Assembly (NCBI GenBank): GCA_902800345.1
Contig: CADCDO010000033.1
Span: forward strand, 1-48,136
DNA: 48,136 bases
From: Fibrobacter succinogenes
Lineage (GTDB): Bacteria > Fibrobacterota > Fibrobacteria > Fibrobacterales > Fibrobacteraceae
Direction of reading: 5' to 3'
Each line of letters opens with the position of its first letter. Positions within the stretch are counted from its first letter, which is position 1. A program made the position numbers and the translations under genes. Positions 40,278-48,136 of this stretch are shown piece after piece. The notes under the pieces were generated by a model. The model saw only the letters and a list, made by a program, of their open reading frames with translations. It was not told the origin of the DNA and made no database searches.

Positions 40278-41906
40278 ATGGGAAAAATAAAACTTTTGGA
40301 TTGCACCTTACGTGACGGCGGGTACGTTAACGATTGGCGCTTTGGATACACCAATATTGTAAGCATATTTGAACGACTTGTCGATGCAAATGTAGACATC
40401 ATTGAAGTTGGCTTTCTAGATGAACGTAGACCGTTTGATATCGATAGAGCAATATTTCCCGATACTAAATCAGCAGATAAAATATATGGTTCGCTGGACA
40501 AAAAGAATACCCTCATCGTAGGAATGATTGACTACGGAACTTGTTCCATTGAAAACCTATCCCCCTGTGATGAATCTTTTTTGGATGGAATTAGGGTCAT
40601 CTTTAAGAAAGGAAAGATGCACCCCGCCATGGAATTTTGCAGGCAAGTAAAGGCTTTAGGGTATAAAGTATTCGCGCAGCTTGTTTCTGTCACCAGCTAC
40701 ACAGATGAAGAGATGCTGGAGCTCATTCAACTCGTAAACGATGTAAAGCCCTATGCGGTATCCATGGTTGACACATATGGTTTGATTGATAGCGAATGGA
40801 TGTTGCATATTTACAAATTACTTGACGACAATGTCGACACGCAGATTGGCATCGGATTCCACGCCCACAACAACTTTCAACTTGGATACTCAAATGCTCT
40901 TGCGTTTTTAAAATATGAAGGCAAGCATGATATAGTTGTTGATGGAACTCTTTATGGAATGGGCAAAAGTGCAGGCAATGCCCCAATCGAACTTATTTCC
41001 ATGACTTTGAATGAAAAATACGGTGGGCACTATAATATCAACGCCATGCTAGAGTCAATCAACGAATCGGTGATGGCCTTCTATAGAAAAACCCCTTGGG
41101 GATATAAGACATTCTTCTATCTCTGCGCAAAGAACAAGTGCCATCCAAATTACCTGACTGATTATGAAAAAGAAGAAAATCTTTCTGTTTCGATGATTGA
41201 TGATTTACTTTCAACTATTGAACCAGAAGACAAAAAACTTCTTTATGACAAGGATATTGGCAAAAAATATTACGACACCTTTGTTAAGGAACAAGTAAAC
41301 GAGGGAATCTCTGTTAATAATTTTTTAGACTTTGTCGGAAAAAAGAAAATATTGTTAATCGGACCAGGGAAAAACATTGGTTTGCAAGCAAGCAAAGTAC
41401 AAAAGTTTATAGCGGAAGAAAAGCCCGTAGTCATTTCGGTAAATTACCTTCCAAAAGAAGTTACAACGGACTGTGTATTTATTACAAATCCCAAGCGTTA
41501 TCATGACATGACACTTTCTCTTAAGGAAAAGCGCCATCAGAAAGTCAAAACGCTTGCAACTACAAATGTCACATGTCGAAACGGACAATTCGACTTCGTA
41601 ATCAATAGGGCTCCTTTACTCGAAAAGGACGAAAAGATTATTGACAATTCATTCTTAATGCTCGTTAAATTTTTAAACAACATAGGCATCAAAGAAGTAT
41701 ATTGCGCAGGATTCGATGGATATTCAGACAAGGAAAACAACTACAACAATCCAGAAATGGAATACGACTTTGTCAAGAGAGAGGCGGTAAGTTTGAATAG
41801 CCATATGAAAGCGTCCATCGCAAATTACAGAAAAACTATGGACATTGTCTTTATAACGTATTCAGCATATGATGCTGAAGAAGATATTCATGGCGCAGCC
41901 ATTTAA
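40278..41906 (+). CDS. DRE-TIM aldolase fused to Rossmann-like domain
   Basis: A 542-aa two-domain protein. Residues 1 to about 290 form an HMG-CoA-lyase-like/4-hydroxy-2-oxovalerate-aldolase-like barrel: LLDCTLRDGG (Asp8, Arg12, Asp13) and GFHAHNN (His195, His197, Asn198) give the metal and catalytic sites. Such enzymes make or break C-C bonds next to a 2-oxo acid such as pyruvate. The C-terminal part (about 350-542) starts KKILLIGPGKNIGLQ and looks like a Rossmann-type domain of the MptE/DUF115 kind. It lies between the CDP-dideoxyhexose genes and the ThDP enzyme gene. A role in adding a carbon branch to the sugar is inference. Confidence 0.83.
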   Translation: MGKIKLLDCTLRDGGYVNDWRFGYTNIVSIFERLVDANVDIIEVGFLDERRPFDIDRAIFPDTKSADKIYGSLDKKNTLIVGMIDYGTCSIENLSPCDESFLDGIRVIFKKGKMHPAMEFCRQVKALGYKVFAQLVSVTSYTDEEMLELIQLVNDVKPYAVSMVDTYGLIDSEWMLHIYKLLDDNVDTQIGIGFHAHNNFQLGYSNALAFLKYEGKHDIVVDGTLYGMGKSAGNAPIELISMTLNEKYGGHYNINAMLESINESVMAFYRKTPWGYKTFFYLCAKNKCHPNYLTDYEKEENLSVSMIDDLLSTIEPEDKKLLYDKDIGKKYYDTFVKEQVNEGISVNNFLDFVGKKKILLIGPGKNIGLQASKVQKFIAEEKPVVISVNYLPKEVTTDCVFITNPKRYHDMTLSLKEKRHQKVKTLATTNVTCRNGQFDFVINRAPLLEKDEKIIDNSFLMLVKFLNNIGIKEVYCAGFDGYSDKENNYNNPEMEYDFVKREAVSLNSHMKASIANYRKTMDIVFITYSAYDAEEDIHGAAI

Positions 41907-41935
41907 ATAGTTTTGAAAATAGAAAGGTCATAAAC

Positions 41936-43732
41936 ATGGAAGTCAAAGTAGCAAAGTATATTTCTCAGTTTCTTGTAAAGCAAGGAATTAAAGATTGCTT
42001 TATGGTAACAGGCGGTGGAGCGATGCATCTTGATGATGCCATCGGTCATCAAGAAGGACTGCATTGCACATTCAATCATCACGAACAAGCTTGCGCTATA
42101 GCCGCTGAAGGATATACGAGAATGACAGGCAAATTGTCTGTCGTCTGTGTTACAAGTGGTCCGGGTGGTACGAACGCAATAACTGGCGTTATGGGTGGAT
42201 GGCTTGACTCCATTCCCATGTTTGTTATTTCGGGACAAGTTAAACGAGAAACTACAATTTGGGCCGTTCCAGACCTAAATCTTCGACAACTCGGTGATCA
42301 AGAATTTAATGTTATTGATTCCGTCAAAAACATGACAAAATATTCCGTCATGGTCACAAATCCACAAGAAATTGCCTACCACCTTGAAAAAGCCTTATTC
42401 ATGGCAACAAATGGACGCGGAGGCCCTGTTTGGCTGGATATTCCCCTTGACGTACAAGGAGCAAAAATCAATACAGAAGATTTGATCCATTTCAATCCAG
42501 ACCAAGAAGTTGTTTGGAGAACTCCTGACGTGAAGCAGTCTGCGATCGACATAGTACTCCAAAAGATTCGAAATGCAAAGGCTCCATTGGTTCTTGCAGG
42601 AACAGGAATAAATCTTGGCGGTGCACAGCAGAAGCTATTGGATTTTTTGGAAAAATACCAAATTCCGGTCGTTACAGCATGGAATGCAAATGACACTGTC
42701 GCTTATGATAATCCCTATTATGTCGGAATGCCTGGAACAGTAGGAATGCGATCGGGTAATTTCGCAATTCAGAATTGTGATTTACTAATTAGTTTGGGAT
42801 GTCGCATGAACATTCGAATGATCGGATATACGCATCACGACTTTGCAAAGAACGCATTCAAGGTAGTCGTTGATGTAGATCCGAGAGAATTAATCAAGCC
42901 AACAGTTCAGTCCGACCTTCCTATTCATGCAAACGTAAACCAATTCCTAGACTCAATGATTAAGCAGGAGTATTCACCTGTAGACAGTCACAAAAAATGG
43001 GTCAAATGGTGTAAAGATCTTTTATTTAAGTACCCAACAGTAAAAGAAGAATTCCATAAAGACGGACTTATTAACCCTTACGTCTTTATTGACAAATTAT
43101 TCAGTCATTTGAATTCATCCGATCGCATTATCTGCGGTAACGGAGCTGCATGCGTTATCACATTCCAGGCCGCAAAGGTGAAACAAGGGCAAAGAATGTT
43201 TACCAATTCTGGATGTGCTGCTATGGGCTATGGATTCCCTGCTGCAGTCGGTGTTGCCGTTTCTGATAATAGCAAAAGAACTATCTGTATAGATGGCGAT
43301 GGAAGTGTGATGATGAATATTCAGGAACTAGCAACAGTAGCCCACAATAAGCTGAATGTTAAACTGATCATTCTGAACAATAATGGTTATCTTTCTATTC
43401 GTCAAACACAGAGAAACCTTTTCCAGCCGCCGTTTATTGGAATTGATAGCGAAAGCGGTGTTGGTTTCCCAAGTTTTGAAAAGCTTGCTGATGCATTCGG
43501 TTTGAAATATTTCAGAATTGATCACGAGAACACTTCAGATGAAATTTTGAAGCAAGTTTTAGATAGCGATGGCCCATGTGTTTGCGAAGCCGTCGTCGAT
43601 CCAAATCAGAATTTCGAGCCCAAATCATCATCAAAAGTTCTTCCCGATGGTCGCATAGTATCACCATCTCTTGATGACATGGCTCCGTTCTTGGCTCGTG
43701 AAGAATTTGAAAAAATCAGGTATAACAGATGA
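41936..43732 (+). CDS. ThDP enzyme, acetolactate-synthase-like
   Basis: A 598-aa ThDP-dependent enzyme with the full three-domain IlvB fold. The catalytic Glu50 lies in NHHEQACAIAAEGYTR; TSGPGGTN is the next PYR-domain motif; VVTAWNANDTV and MPGTVGMR belong to the middle, FAD-type domain; and the ThDP motif runs from GDG (454-456) to NNN (481-483). No biosynthetic amino-acid genes are near. In sugar clusters such enzymes (YerE in Yersinia) add an acetaldehyde unit from pyruvate onto C4 of a CDP-4-keto-3,6-dideoxysugar. That role fits, but the substrate is inferred. It overlaps the HAD gene by 4 bp. Confidence 0.9.
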   Translation: MEVKVAKYISQFLVKQGIKDCFMVTGGGAMHLDDAIGHQEGLHCTFNHHEQACAIAAEGYTRMTGKLSVVCVTSGPGGTNAITGVMGGWLDSIPMFVISGQVKRETTIWAVPDLNLRQLGDQEFNVIDSVKNMTKYSVMVTNPQEIAYHLEKALFMATNGRGGPVWLDIPLDVQGAKINTEDLIHFNPDQEVVWRTPDVKQSAIDIVLQKIRNAKAPLVLAGTGINLGGAQQKLLDFLEKYQIPVVTAWNANDTVAYDNPYYVGMPGTVGMRSGNFAIQNCDLLISLGCRMNIRMIGYTHHDFAKNAFKVVVDVDPRELIKPTVQSDLPIHANVNQFLDSMIKQEYSPVDSHKKWVKWCKDLLFKYPTVKEEFHKDGLINPYVFIDKLFSHLNSSDRIICGNGAACVITFQAAKVKQGQRMFTNSGCAAMGYGFPAAVGVAVSDNSKRTICIDGDGSVMMNIQELATVAHNKLNVKLIILNNNGYLSIRQTQRNLFQPPFIGIDSESGVGFPSFEKLADAFGLKYFRIDHENTSDEILKQVLDSDGPCVCEAVVDPNQNFEPKSSSKVLPDGRIVSPSLDDMAPFLAREEFEKIRYNR

Positions 43733-44379
43733 TAAGAAATGTCATCTTCGACCTTGACGGCACTCTACTTGATACAAGAGAGGGTGTTATCGAGAGTGCA
43801 AAATATGCAGCAAAAGAAATGGGGTATTCCTCGTTACCTCACGAGACAATGCTCACTTTCGTAGGGCCGCCTATCCAAAATTCATTCATGAAACATTATG
43901 GATGCGATGAGGAAACAGCCCAAAAAGCCGCAAACATTTTTCGTGACTATTATAAAAACAAAGCACTTCTTCTTGCAGAACCTTATGAAGGGATATATGA
44001 CCTCTGCAAAATATTGAAAGAGAAGGGTGTCAAAATGTCAGTGGCTACATACAAGCGAGAAGATTACGCCCAGACTTTACTGCGTCATTTCGGTTTTGAC
44101 AAGTTCTGCAATCCAATGCACGGAGCAGACAACAACAATATTCTGAAAAAAGAGGATATCGTGCGAATGTGTCAGGACGAGATGGGCGCGTCAGGAGATA
44201 GCTGCGTTCTTATTGGAGATACGGATAATGATGCGAAAGGAGCTATAAAAGCCCATACAAAATTCATCGCAGTTACATATGGGTTCGGCTTTAAAAATGA
44301 AAAAGACGTCATTGACTATCCTCATATTGGAATTGCCCATAAACCCATAGAAATAAAAGATATAATTTTAGGGAAATAA
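43729..44379 (+). CDS. HAD-superfamily phosphatase, Gph-like
   Basis: A 216-aa HAD hydrolase. Motif I FDLDGTLLDT (Asp8, Asp10), motif II in MSVATYKRED, Lys in NNILKKEDIV, and motif IV LIGDTDNDAKGA are all in place, with a C1 helical cap (about 15-85), as in phosphoglycolate phosphatases. It likely removes phosphate from a small sugar or oxo-acid intermediate. Coupled to the ThDP gene by a 4-bp overlap, it should act in the same pathway. Confidence 0.9.
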   Translation: MIRNVIFDLDGTLLDTREGVIESAKYAAKEMGYSSLPHETMLTFVGPPIQNSFMKHYGCDEETAQKAANIFRDYYKNKALLLAEPYEGIYDLCKILKEKGVKMSVATYKREDYAQTLLRHFGFDKFCNPMHGADNNNILKKEDIVRMCQDEMGASGDSCVLIGDTDNDAKGAIKAHTKFIAVTYGFGFKNEKDVIDYPHIGIAHKPIEIKDIILGK

Positions 44380-44383
44380 CATA

Positions 44384-45298
44384 ATGAAAAGAGCTATTAT
44401 CACTGGAGCAACAGGGACAGTCGGAACAGCAATTATTCAAGAATTAATTAAAAGTAATGTAGAAGTACTTGTTTTTTGCCGTCATGATTCAAAAAGAATC
44501 TCTCAAATACCACAAAGCCCCTTAGTGACAATAAAGTATTGCTCTTTGCACGATTTGGCAAATGTAGAGAACGATTCAGAAAAAAAATATGATGTTTTCT
44601 ATCATCTTGCTTGGGAAGGAACTTCGGGCGAAGCTCGAGACAATTATTATCTTCAAAATAAGAATGTTCAATATGCGCTTGACGCTGTTGGCGTAGCGAA
44701 AAGATTTGGTTGTGATACTTTTATCGGAGTTGGTTCACAAGCCGAATACGGGCGTGTTGAGGGAATGCTTAAACCTGATACTCCAACATTTCCGACAATG
44801 GGCTATGGAATAGGAAAACTTTCTGCGGGTTTGTTGACGAGACAATATGCGCGACAATTAGGGCTAAAACATATATGGGTCCGTATTTTAAGTGTTTACG
44901 GACCAAACGATGGCAAACAAAGTCTTACTGTTTCAACAATCAATAAATTATTGGCTGGTGAGGTTCCCCTGTTAACCAAGGGGGATCAAATGTGGGATTT
45001 TTTGTATAGCGGAGATGCTGCAAAAGCATTTGTGTTGTTGGGCGATAAGGGTGTAAATGGAAAAACCTATGTTTTGGGAAGCGGCAAAGTAAAACGCCTT
45101 AGAGAATATATTGAAGATTTGCGTGATGTAGTTTCTCCTAATAGTGATCTAGCTTTTGGAGCAATCGATTATTACCCTCATCAAGTAATGCATCTGCAGG
45201 CAGATACCACAGAACTGGAACAAGATACTGGATGGCGTCCGACTGTAGAATTCAGGGATGGAATAAAACAATTACTTCGCTGGATTTTGGGAAAATGA
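44384..45298 (+). CDS. NAD(P)-dependent SDR, CDP-sugar reductase-like
   Basis: A 304-aa extended SDR. ITGATGTVG binds the cofactor, GVGSQAEYG stands in for the usual Ser site, and Tyr141-Gly-Ile-Gly-Lys145 is the catalytic pair. FYHLAWEGTSGEARDNYYLQ and VRILSVYGPNDGKQSL match RfbJ/paratose-synthase or YerF-type reductases that act on CDP-4-keto sugars. Given the ThDP gene, reduction of a branched keto-sugar (YerF-like) is the favoured role. It overlaps the flippase start by 4 bp. Confidence 0.83.
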   Translation: MKRAIITGATGTVGTAIIQELIKSNVEVLVFCRHDSKRISQIPQSPLVTIKYCSLHDLANVENDSEKKYDVFYHLAWEGTSGEARDNYYLQNKNVQYALDAVGVAKRFGCDTFIGVGSQAEYGRVEGMLKPDTPTFPTMGYGIGKLSAGLLTRQYARQLGLKHIWVRILSVYGPNDGKQSLTVSTINKLLAGEVPLLTKGDQMWDFLYSGDAAKAFVLLGDKGVNGKTYVLGSGKVKRLREYIEDLRDVVSPNSDLAFGAIDYYPHQVMHLQADTTELEQDTGWRPTVEFRDGIKQLLRWILGK

Positions 45299-46665
45299 TT
45301 TCTACAATAAAAACACTACTAAAAAAATTAGGTATCGACAAAGCGATCGCTTACTCATCCGGTGCAAGAGTTGTGCAAGCATTTACCGGTGTCGGATCTA
45401 TTTTCTTTATTTCCACATTTCTTTCAGGTGTGGAACAAGGGTTCTATTACACATTTGGAAGCATTGTTGCAATACAGGTTTTCTTTGAACTGGGTCTAAC
45501 AGGCATAATAACACAATTCGTCGCACACGAAGCAGCACATTTGCAATTAGATGCCTCATACAAATATTCGGGCGAAGAAAAATATAGATCAAGATTAGCA
45601 TCCCTGTTACATTTTTGTGTTAAATGGTATGTGATTCTTTCACTTATAGTTTTATTAGTGCTCCTCATCGTTGGTTTTATTTTCTTTAATTCATATTCCA
45701 ATGAAGAAAATTCTGCATCATGGGAACTTCCATGGATACTTCTCTGCGTGGCAACAGCGATAAAGCTTTTACAATCCCCGTTCAATTCGTTTATCATGGG
45801 TATTGGAAAGGTCAAGGAAATGAGTAAGATTTCTTTTTATCAGCAAATTATATTGCCCTTATCTTCTTGGCTAGGTCTTATTTGTGGATTTAAACTGTAT
45901 GTTATCGGCATCAGTGCAATTTTGTCAGTTTTAATCTGGAACATCTATGTTTTCAGTACAGACATTTGGAAAATTCTGAAGAACCTTTGGAAAGAAACCA
46001 TTTCGGAACGTGTACTCTATTTTAAAGAAATTTTTCCATACCAGTGGCGCATTGCATTGAGCTGGGCTAGTGGCTATTTCATTTTCCAGCTATTTAATCC
46101 CGTTTTATTTGCCACAGAAGGGGCTAAAATCGCCGGACAAATGGGAATGACACTCCAAGCTCTGAACGCAATCCAAGCATTTGCCATGAGCTGGATGAAT
46201 ACCAAAGTCCCCCTATACTCTGGAATGATATCACTTAAAGAATATGAAAAACTTGACAAACTCTTTAACAAGACATTGTGGCAAATGTCATCCATTTGTC
46301 TATGCTTATTAGCAACCATGTATGGGTTTATCGAGATTCTTCGCATAACCGAATTTAAAATAAATACAACAATTATTGCGGATCGTTTTCTTGATAACTG
46401 GCCAATGTTTTTCATGATGATTCCCGTAATGGCCAACCAGTTTGTATTTTCATGGGCCACCTATTTAAGATGCCATAAAAAAGAACCATTCTTAATACAA
46501 TCTATAGTAATGGGTTTACTTTGCTGTGTATCCACAATAGGAATGGGTCACTTATACGGGGTATACGGAATTACAATAAGCTATGCATGCTTATGTATTG
46601 GAATTGGAACTCCTTGGGCGTATTGGATATTCAGAACAAAAAAGAGAGAATGGCATGGGAAATAA
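45295..46665 (+). CDS. Wzx-type oligosaccharide flippase
   Basis: A 456-aa membrane protein of the MATE/polysaccharide-flippase superfamily, with about 11-12 TM segments (first about 20-45 after a basic LLKKLGIDKAIAYSSGARVVQ start). It should flip undecaprenyl-linked repeat units to the periplasm for the EpsG-type polymerase at 32360. ATG at 45295 overlaps the SDR stop by 4 bp (ATGA); the open frame upstream lies within the SDR gene. AT-rich. Sequence of flippases varies widely, so the call rests on topology and context. Confidence 0.82.
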   Translation: MISTIKTLLKKLGIDKAIAYSSGARVVQAFTGVGSIFFISTFLSGVEQGFYYTFGSIVAIQVFFELGLTGIITQFVAHEAAHLQLDASYKYSGEEKYRSRLASLLHFCVKWYVILSLIVLLVLLIVGFIFFNSYSNEENSASWELPWILLCVATAIKLLQSPFNSFIMGIGKVKEMSKISFYQQIILPLSSWLGLICGFKLYVIGISAILSVLIWNIYVFSTDIWKILKNLWKETISERVLYFKEIFPYQWRIALSWASGYFIFQLFNPVLFATEGAKIAGQMGMTLQALNAIQAFAMSWMNTKVPLYSGMISLKEYEKLDKLFNKTLWQMSSICLCLLATMYGFIEILRITEFKINTTIIADRFLDNWPMFFMMIPVMANQFVFSWATYLRCHKKEPFLIQSIVMGLLCCVSTIGMGHLYGVYGITISYACLCIGIGTPWAYWIFRTKKREWHGK

Positions 46666-47635
46666 GGAACCTCTTTTATCAATTTGCATTCCAACAAGAA
46701 ATCGTGCGGATGTCTTAAATCTTTGCTTAAAATCGATTGTTGAAGATCCAGATTTTTCTGATAATATTGAAATTGTGGTTTCTGACAATTGTTCAACGGA
46801 TAATACAAAGGACATCGTTATGTCATATTCCGAAAACAGTCAGAACATTAAGTATTTTAGAAACGATACTGATGTTGGTGGCGATAGGAATATTCTAATG
46901 TCTTTAGAGCGAGGAACAGGAACGTTTTTAAAGCTAAATAATGACTATAGTATTTTTAAGGAAGGAGCTCTAGGCTTCCTATTGCATGAAATACAAGAGA
47001 ATATAGAAGAAAAACCTGTTTTATACTTCCATAAGGGTAATAGTTCATCTTGCGAAAGAGAAATCATAACAGATTTCAATGATATATTAAAAAAAGAAAA
47101 ATGGTCAATGTCATGGATTGGCAGTTATGGTTATTGGAAAGATGATTTTCAGAATTTCGAAGAACGTGACCGAAGAATCAGCACAATGTTCCAACAGGTA
47201 GACTGGTTTATCCGCAGTTTCAAGAAGAAGAAAAAGATTCTCTACTTGTCAAAAGAACTGACAACCAGATTACCCTTCAAGGCTAAGCAGGGCGGCTATA
47301 ACTTTATAGAAGTCCACACAAAAAACTACTTGATCCAATTTCAGGAACTTGTATCTGAAGGTATTTTACAGGAATCAACAATAGAATATGTAAAAAAAGA
47401 AGCTCTCTTGCCATCAATGGTTTCCTGGCTACTCAAAATAAAATTTGCAAACAAAGGACGTTTTTCCTATCCAACCGAGGACGGCTGGAAAATATTAAAA
47501 AGAGAATTCGGTCATTACAGTTGGTACTATCCCATATTATTAAAATCCATACTTAAATCATTCTACGCAATTATAAAAACCGAATACATCAAGCCAATCA
47601 TTGAAAAATTCCATAAAATTCCGTCTAACACCTAG
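46655..47635 (+). CDS. Glycosyltransferase family 2
   Basis: A 326-aa GT-A enzyme. LLSICIPTRNRADVLNLCLKS and IEIVVSDNCSTDNTKDIV make up the nucleotide-binding start, and GTFLKLNNDYSIFK holds the NND in the DxD place, so metal binding may differ. The basic C-terminal part (about 180-326) is not typical. ATG at 46655 overlaps the flippase end by 11 bp, with GAGAG ahead. Sugar unknown. Confidence 0.83.
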   Translation: MGNKEPLLSICIPTRNRADVLNLCLKSIVEDPDFSDNIEIVVSDNCSTDNTKDIVMSYSENSQNIKYFRNDTDVGGDRNILMSLERGTGTFLKLNNDYSIFKEGALGFLLHEIQENIEEKPVLYFHKGNSSSCEREIITDFNDILKKEKWSMSWIGSYGYWKDDFQNFEERDRRISTMFQQVDWFIRSFKKKKKILYLSKELTTRLPFKAKQGGYNFIEVHTKNYLIQFQELVSEGILQESTIEYVKKEALLPSMVSWLLKIKFANKGRFSYPTEDGWKILKREFGHYSWYYPILLKSILKSFYAIIKTEYIKPIIEKFHKIPSNT

Positions 47636-47674
47636 CTTACATAGCCTCATATTTTGTAAAAAATGGAGATAAAT

Positions 47675-48136
47675 ATGATTGCTTGCAAATACGACTACCT
47701 CATCGTTGGATCCGGCTTATTCGGGGCGACATTTGCCTACCGCGCTACCAAAGCAGGCAAGAAATGTCTTGTCATTGACAAACGTCCGCAGTTAGGAGGA
47801 AATGTCTATTGCGAGAATATCGAGGGTATCAACGTTCATAAATACGGAGCACACATATTCCATACAAGTAATAAACAAGTGTGGGACTTCGTGAATTCCA
47901 TCGTTGAATTCAACCGCTACACGAACAGCCCTGTCGCGAATTACAAAGGCAAGCTTTACAACCTGCCGTTCAACATGAACACGTTCTACCAGATGTGGGG
48001 CGTCACGACACCGGCAGAAGCCAAGGCAAAAATCGAAGAGCAAAAGGCAGAAGCCATCGCCGCCTTGAACGGCCGCGAGCCCGCAAACCTCGAAGAACAG
48101 GCGCTCACGCTCGTGGGCAAGGACATCTTCGAAAAG
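47675..48136 (+). CDS. glf: UDP-galactopyranose mutase (5' part)
   Basis: The first 154 codons of a flavoenzyme that converts UDP-galactopyranose to UDP-galactofuranose; the window ends inside it. YDYLIVGSGLFGATFAYRA is the FAD-binding GxGxxG start, VIDKRPQLGGNVYCENIEGINVHKYGAHIFHTSNKQVW contains the Glf signature (GAHIFHT), and LYNLPFNMNTFYQMWG follows as expected. GGAG lies seven bases before the ATG. It follows the glycosyltransferase by 39 bp and returns to GC-rich codon use. Galactofuranose is therefore a probable component of the polysaccharide. Confidence 0.95.
   Translation, partial: MIACKYDYLIVGSGLFGATFAYRATKAGKKCLVIDKRPQLGGNVYCENIEGINVHKYGAHIFHTSNKQVWDFVNSIVEFNRYTNSPVANYKGKLYNLPFNMNTFYQMWGVTTPAEAKAKIEEQKAEAIAALNGREPANLEEQALTLVGKDIFEK

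Noticed and set aside
41936..43732. ThDP enzyme as housekeeping acetolactate synthase (IlvB)
   Set aside because: No ilvN, ilvC or leu genes nearby, and tight coupling with HAD and SDR genes after rfbFHG points to sugar metabolism; not excluded by sequence alone.

Overview
The window looks like chromosomal DNA of a Fibrobacter-type bacterium (Fibrobacterota). The evidence is a GH45 cellulase on a lipoprotein anchor with a long serine-rich linker, a TIGR02147-family protein paired with a 'GIEIGNPEV' lipoprotein, several lipoproteins starting C-(S)DDS, a compact GlgE, and RecJ, HolB, FtsX and TsaD of ordinary Gram-negative type. This is inference from families; no 16S gene is present.

Region by region. 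1-402: no gene; decaying hairpin repeats and an outward-facing promoter. 403-5881 (minus): GH45 endoglucanase, then the set TIGR02147 protein > lipoprotein with carbohydrate-binding-like C-terminus > GlgE maltosyltransferase. 6165-9194 (minus): GNAT acetyltransferase, tRNA-Leu(CAG), secreted esterase-like hydrolase and two small membrane proteins. 9230-10633 (plus): MORN-type lipoprotein. 10734-11747 (minus): two type IV pseudopilins. 11995-12533 (plus): tRNA-Leu(UAA) followed at once by a 141-aa protein. 12647-18183 (minus): tightly overlapping operon ftsX > envC-like > holB > recJ > TonB-C-like protein. 18229-22970 (plus): YbbR/CdaR-like, tsaD, a small exported protein, birA and a lipoprotein. 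22983-26454 (minus): hydrolase, AlkD-like protein, two envelope proteins and a Ser-rich lipoprotein. 26600-27655 (plus): a recent tandem duplication of a small SH3-like exported protein, each copy with its own leader hairpin.

27869 to the end (plus) is one long surface-polysaccharide locus. It makes UDP-GlcA (Ugd) and UDP-GalA (epimerase), carries several glycosyltransferases, an EpsG/Wzy-type polymerase and an acetyltransferase, then the CDP-3,6-dideoxyhexose genes ddhA-ddhC-ddhB (rfbF-rfbH-rfbG). These are followed by a DRE-TIM aldolase fused to a Rossmann-like domain, an acetolactate-synthase-like ThDP enzyme, a HAD phosphatase and an SDR reductase, then a Wzx-type flippase, another glycosyltransferase and the start of UDP-galactopyranose mutase. 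The block after ddhB resembles yersiniose synthesis (YerE/YerF) but has an extra aldolase and phosphatase. It is the best candidate here for an undescribed pathway, to a branched-chain CDP-sugar.

Non-coding DNA is also unusual. At least five spacers hold degenerate 7-bp-periodic arrays built on TTAG/CTAA or CAAC words. Two spacers hold hairpin repeats with changing stems but a constant TTTGRGGTRTGRG flank. Two carry a GTCATYCTGAGC...GRATCCAGT dispersed repeat, one with a hairpin between the conserved ends.
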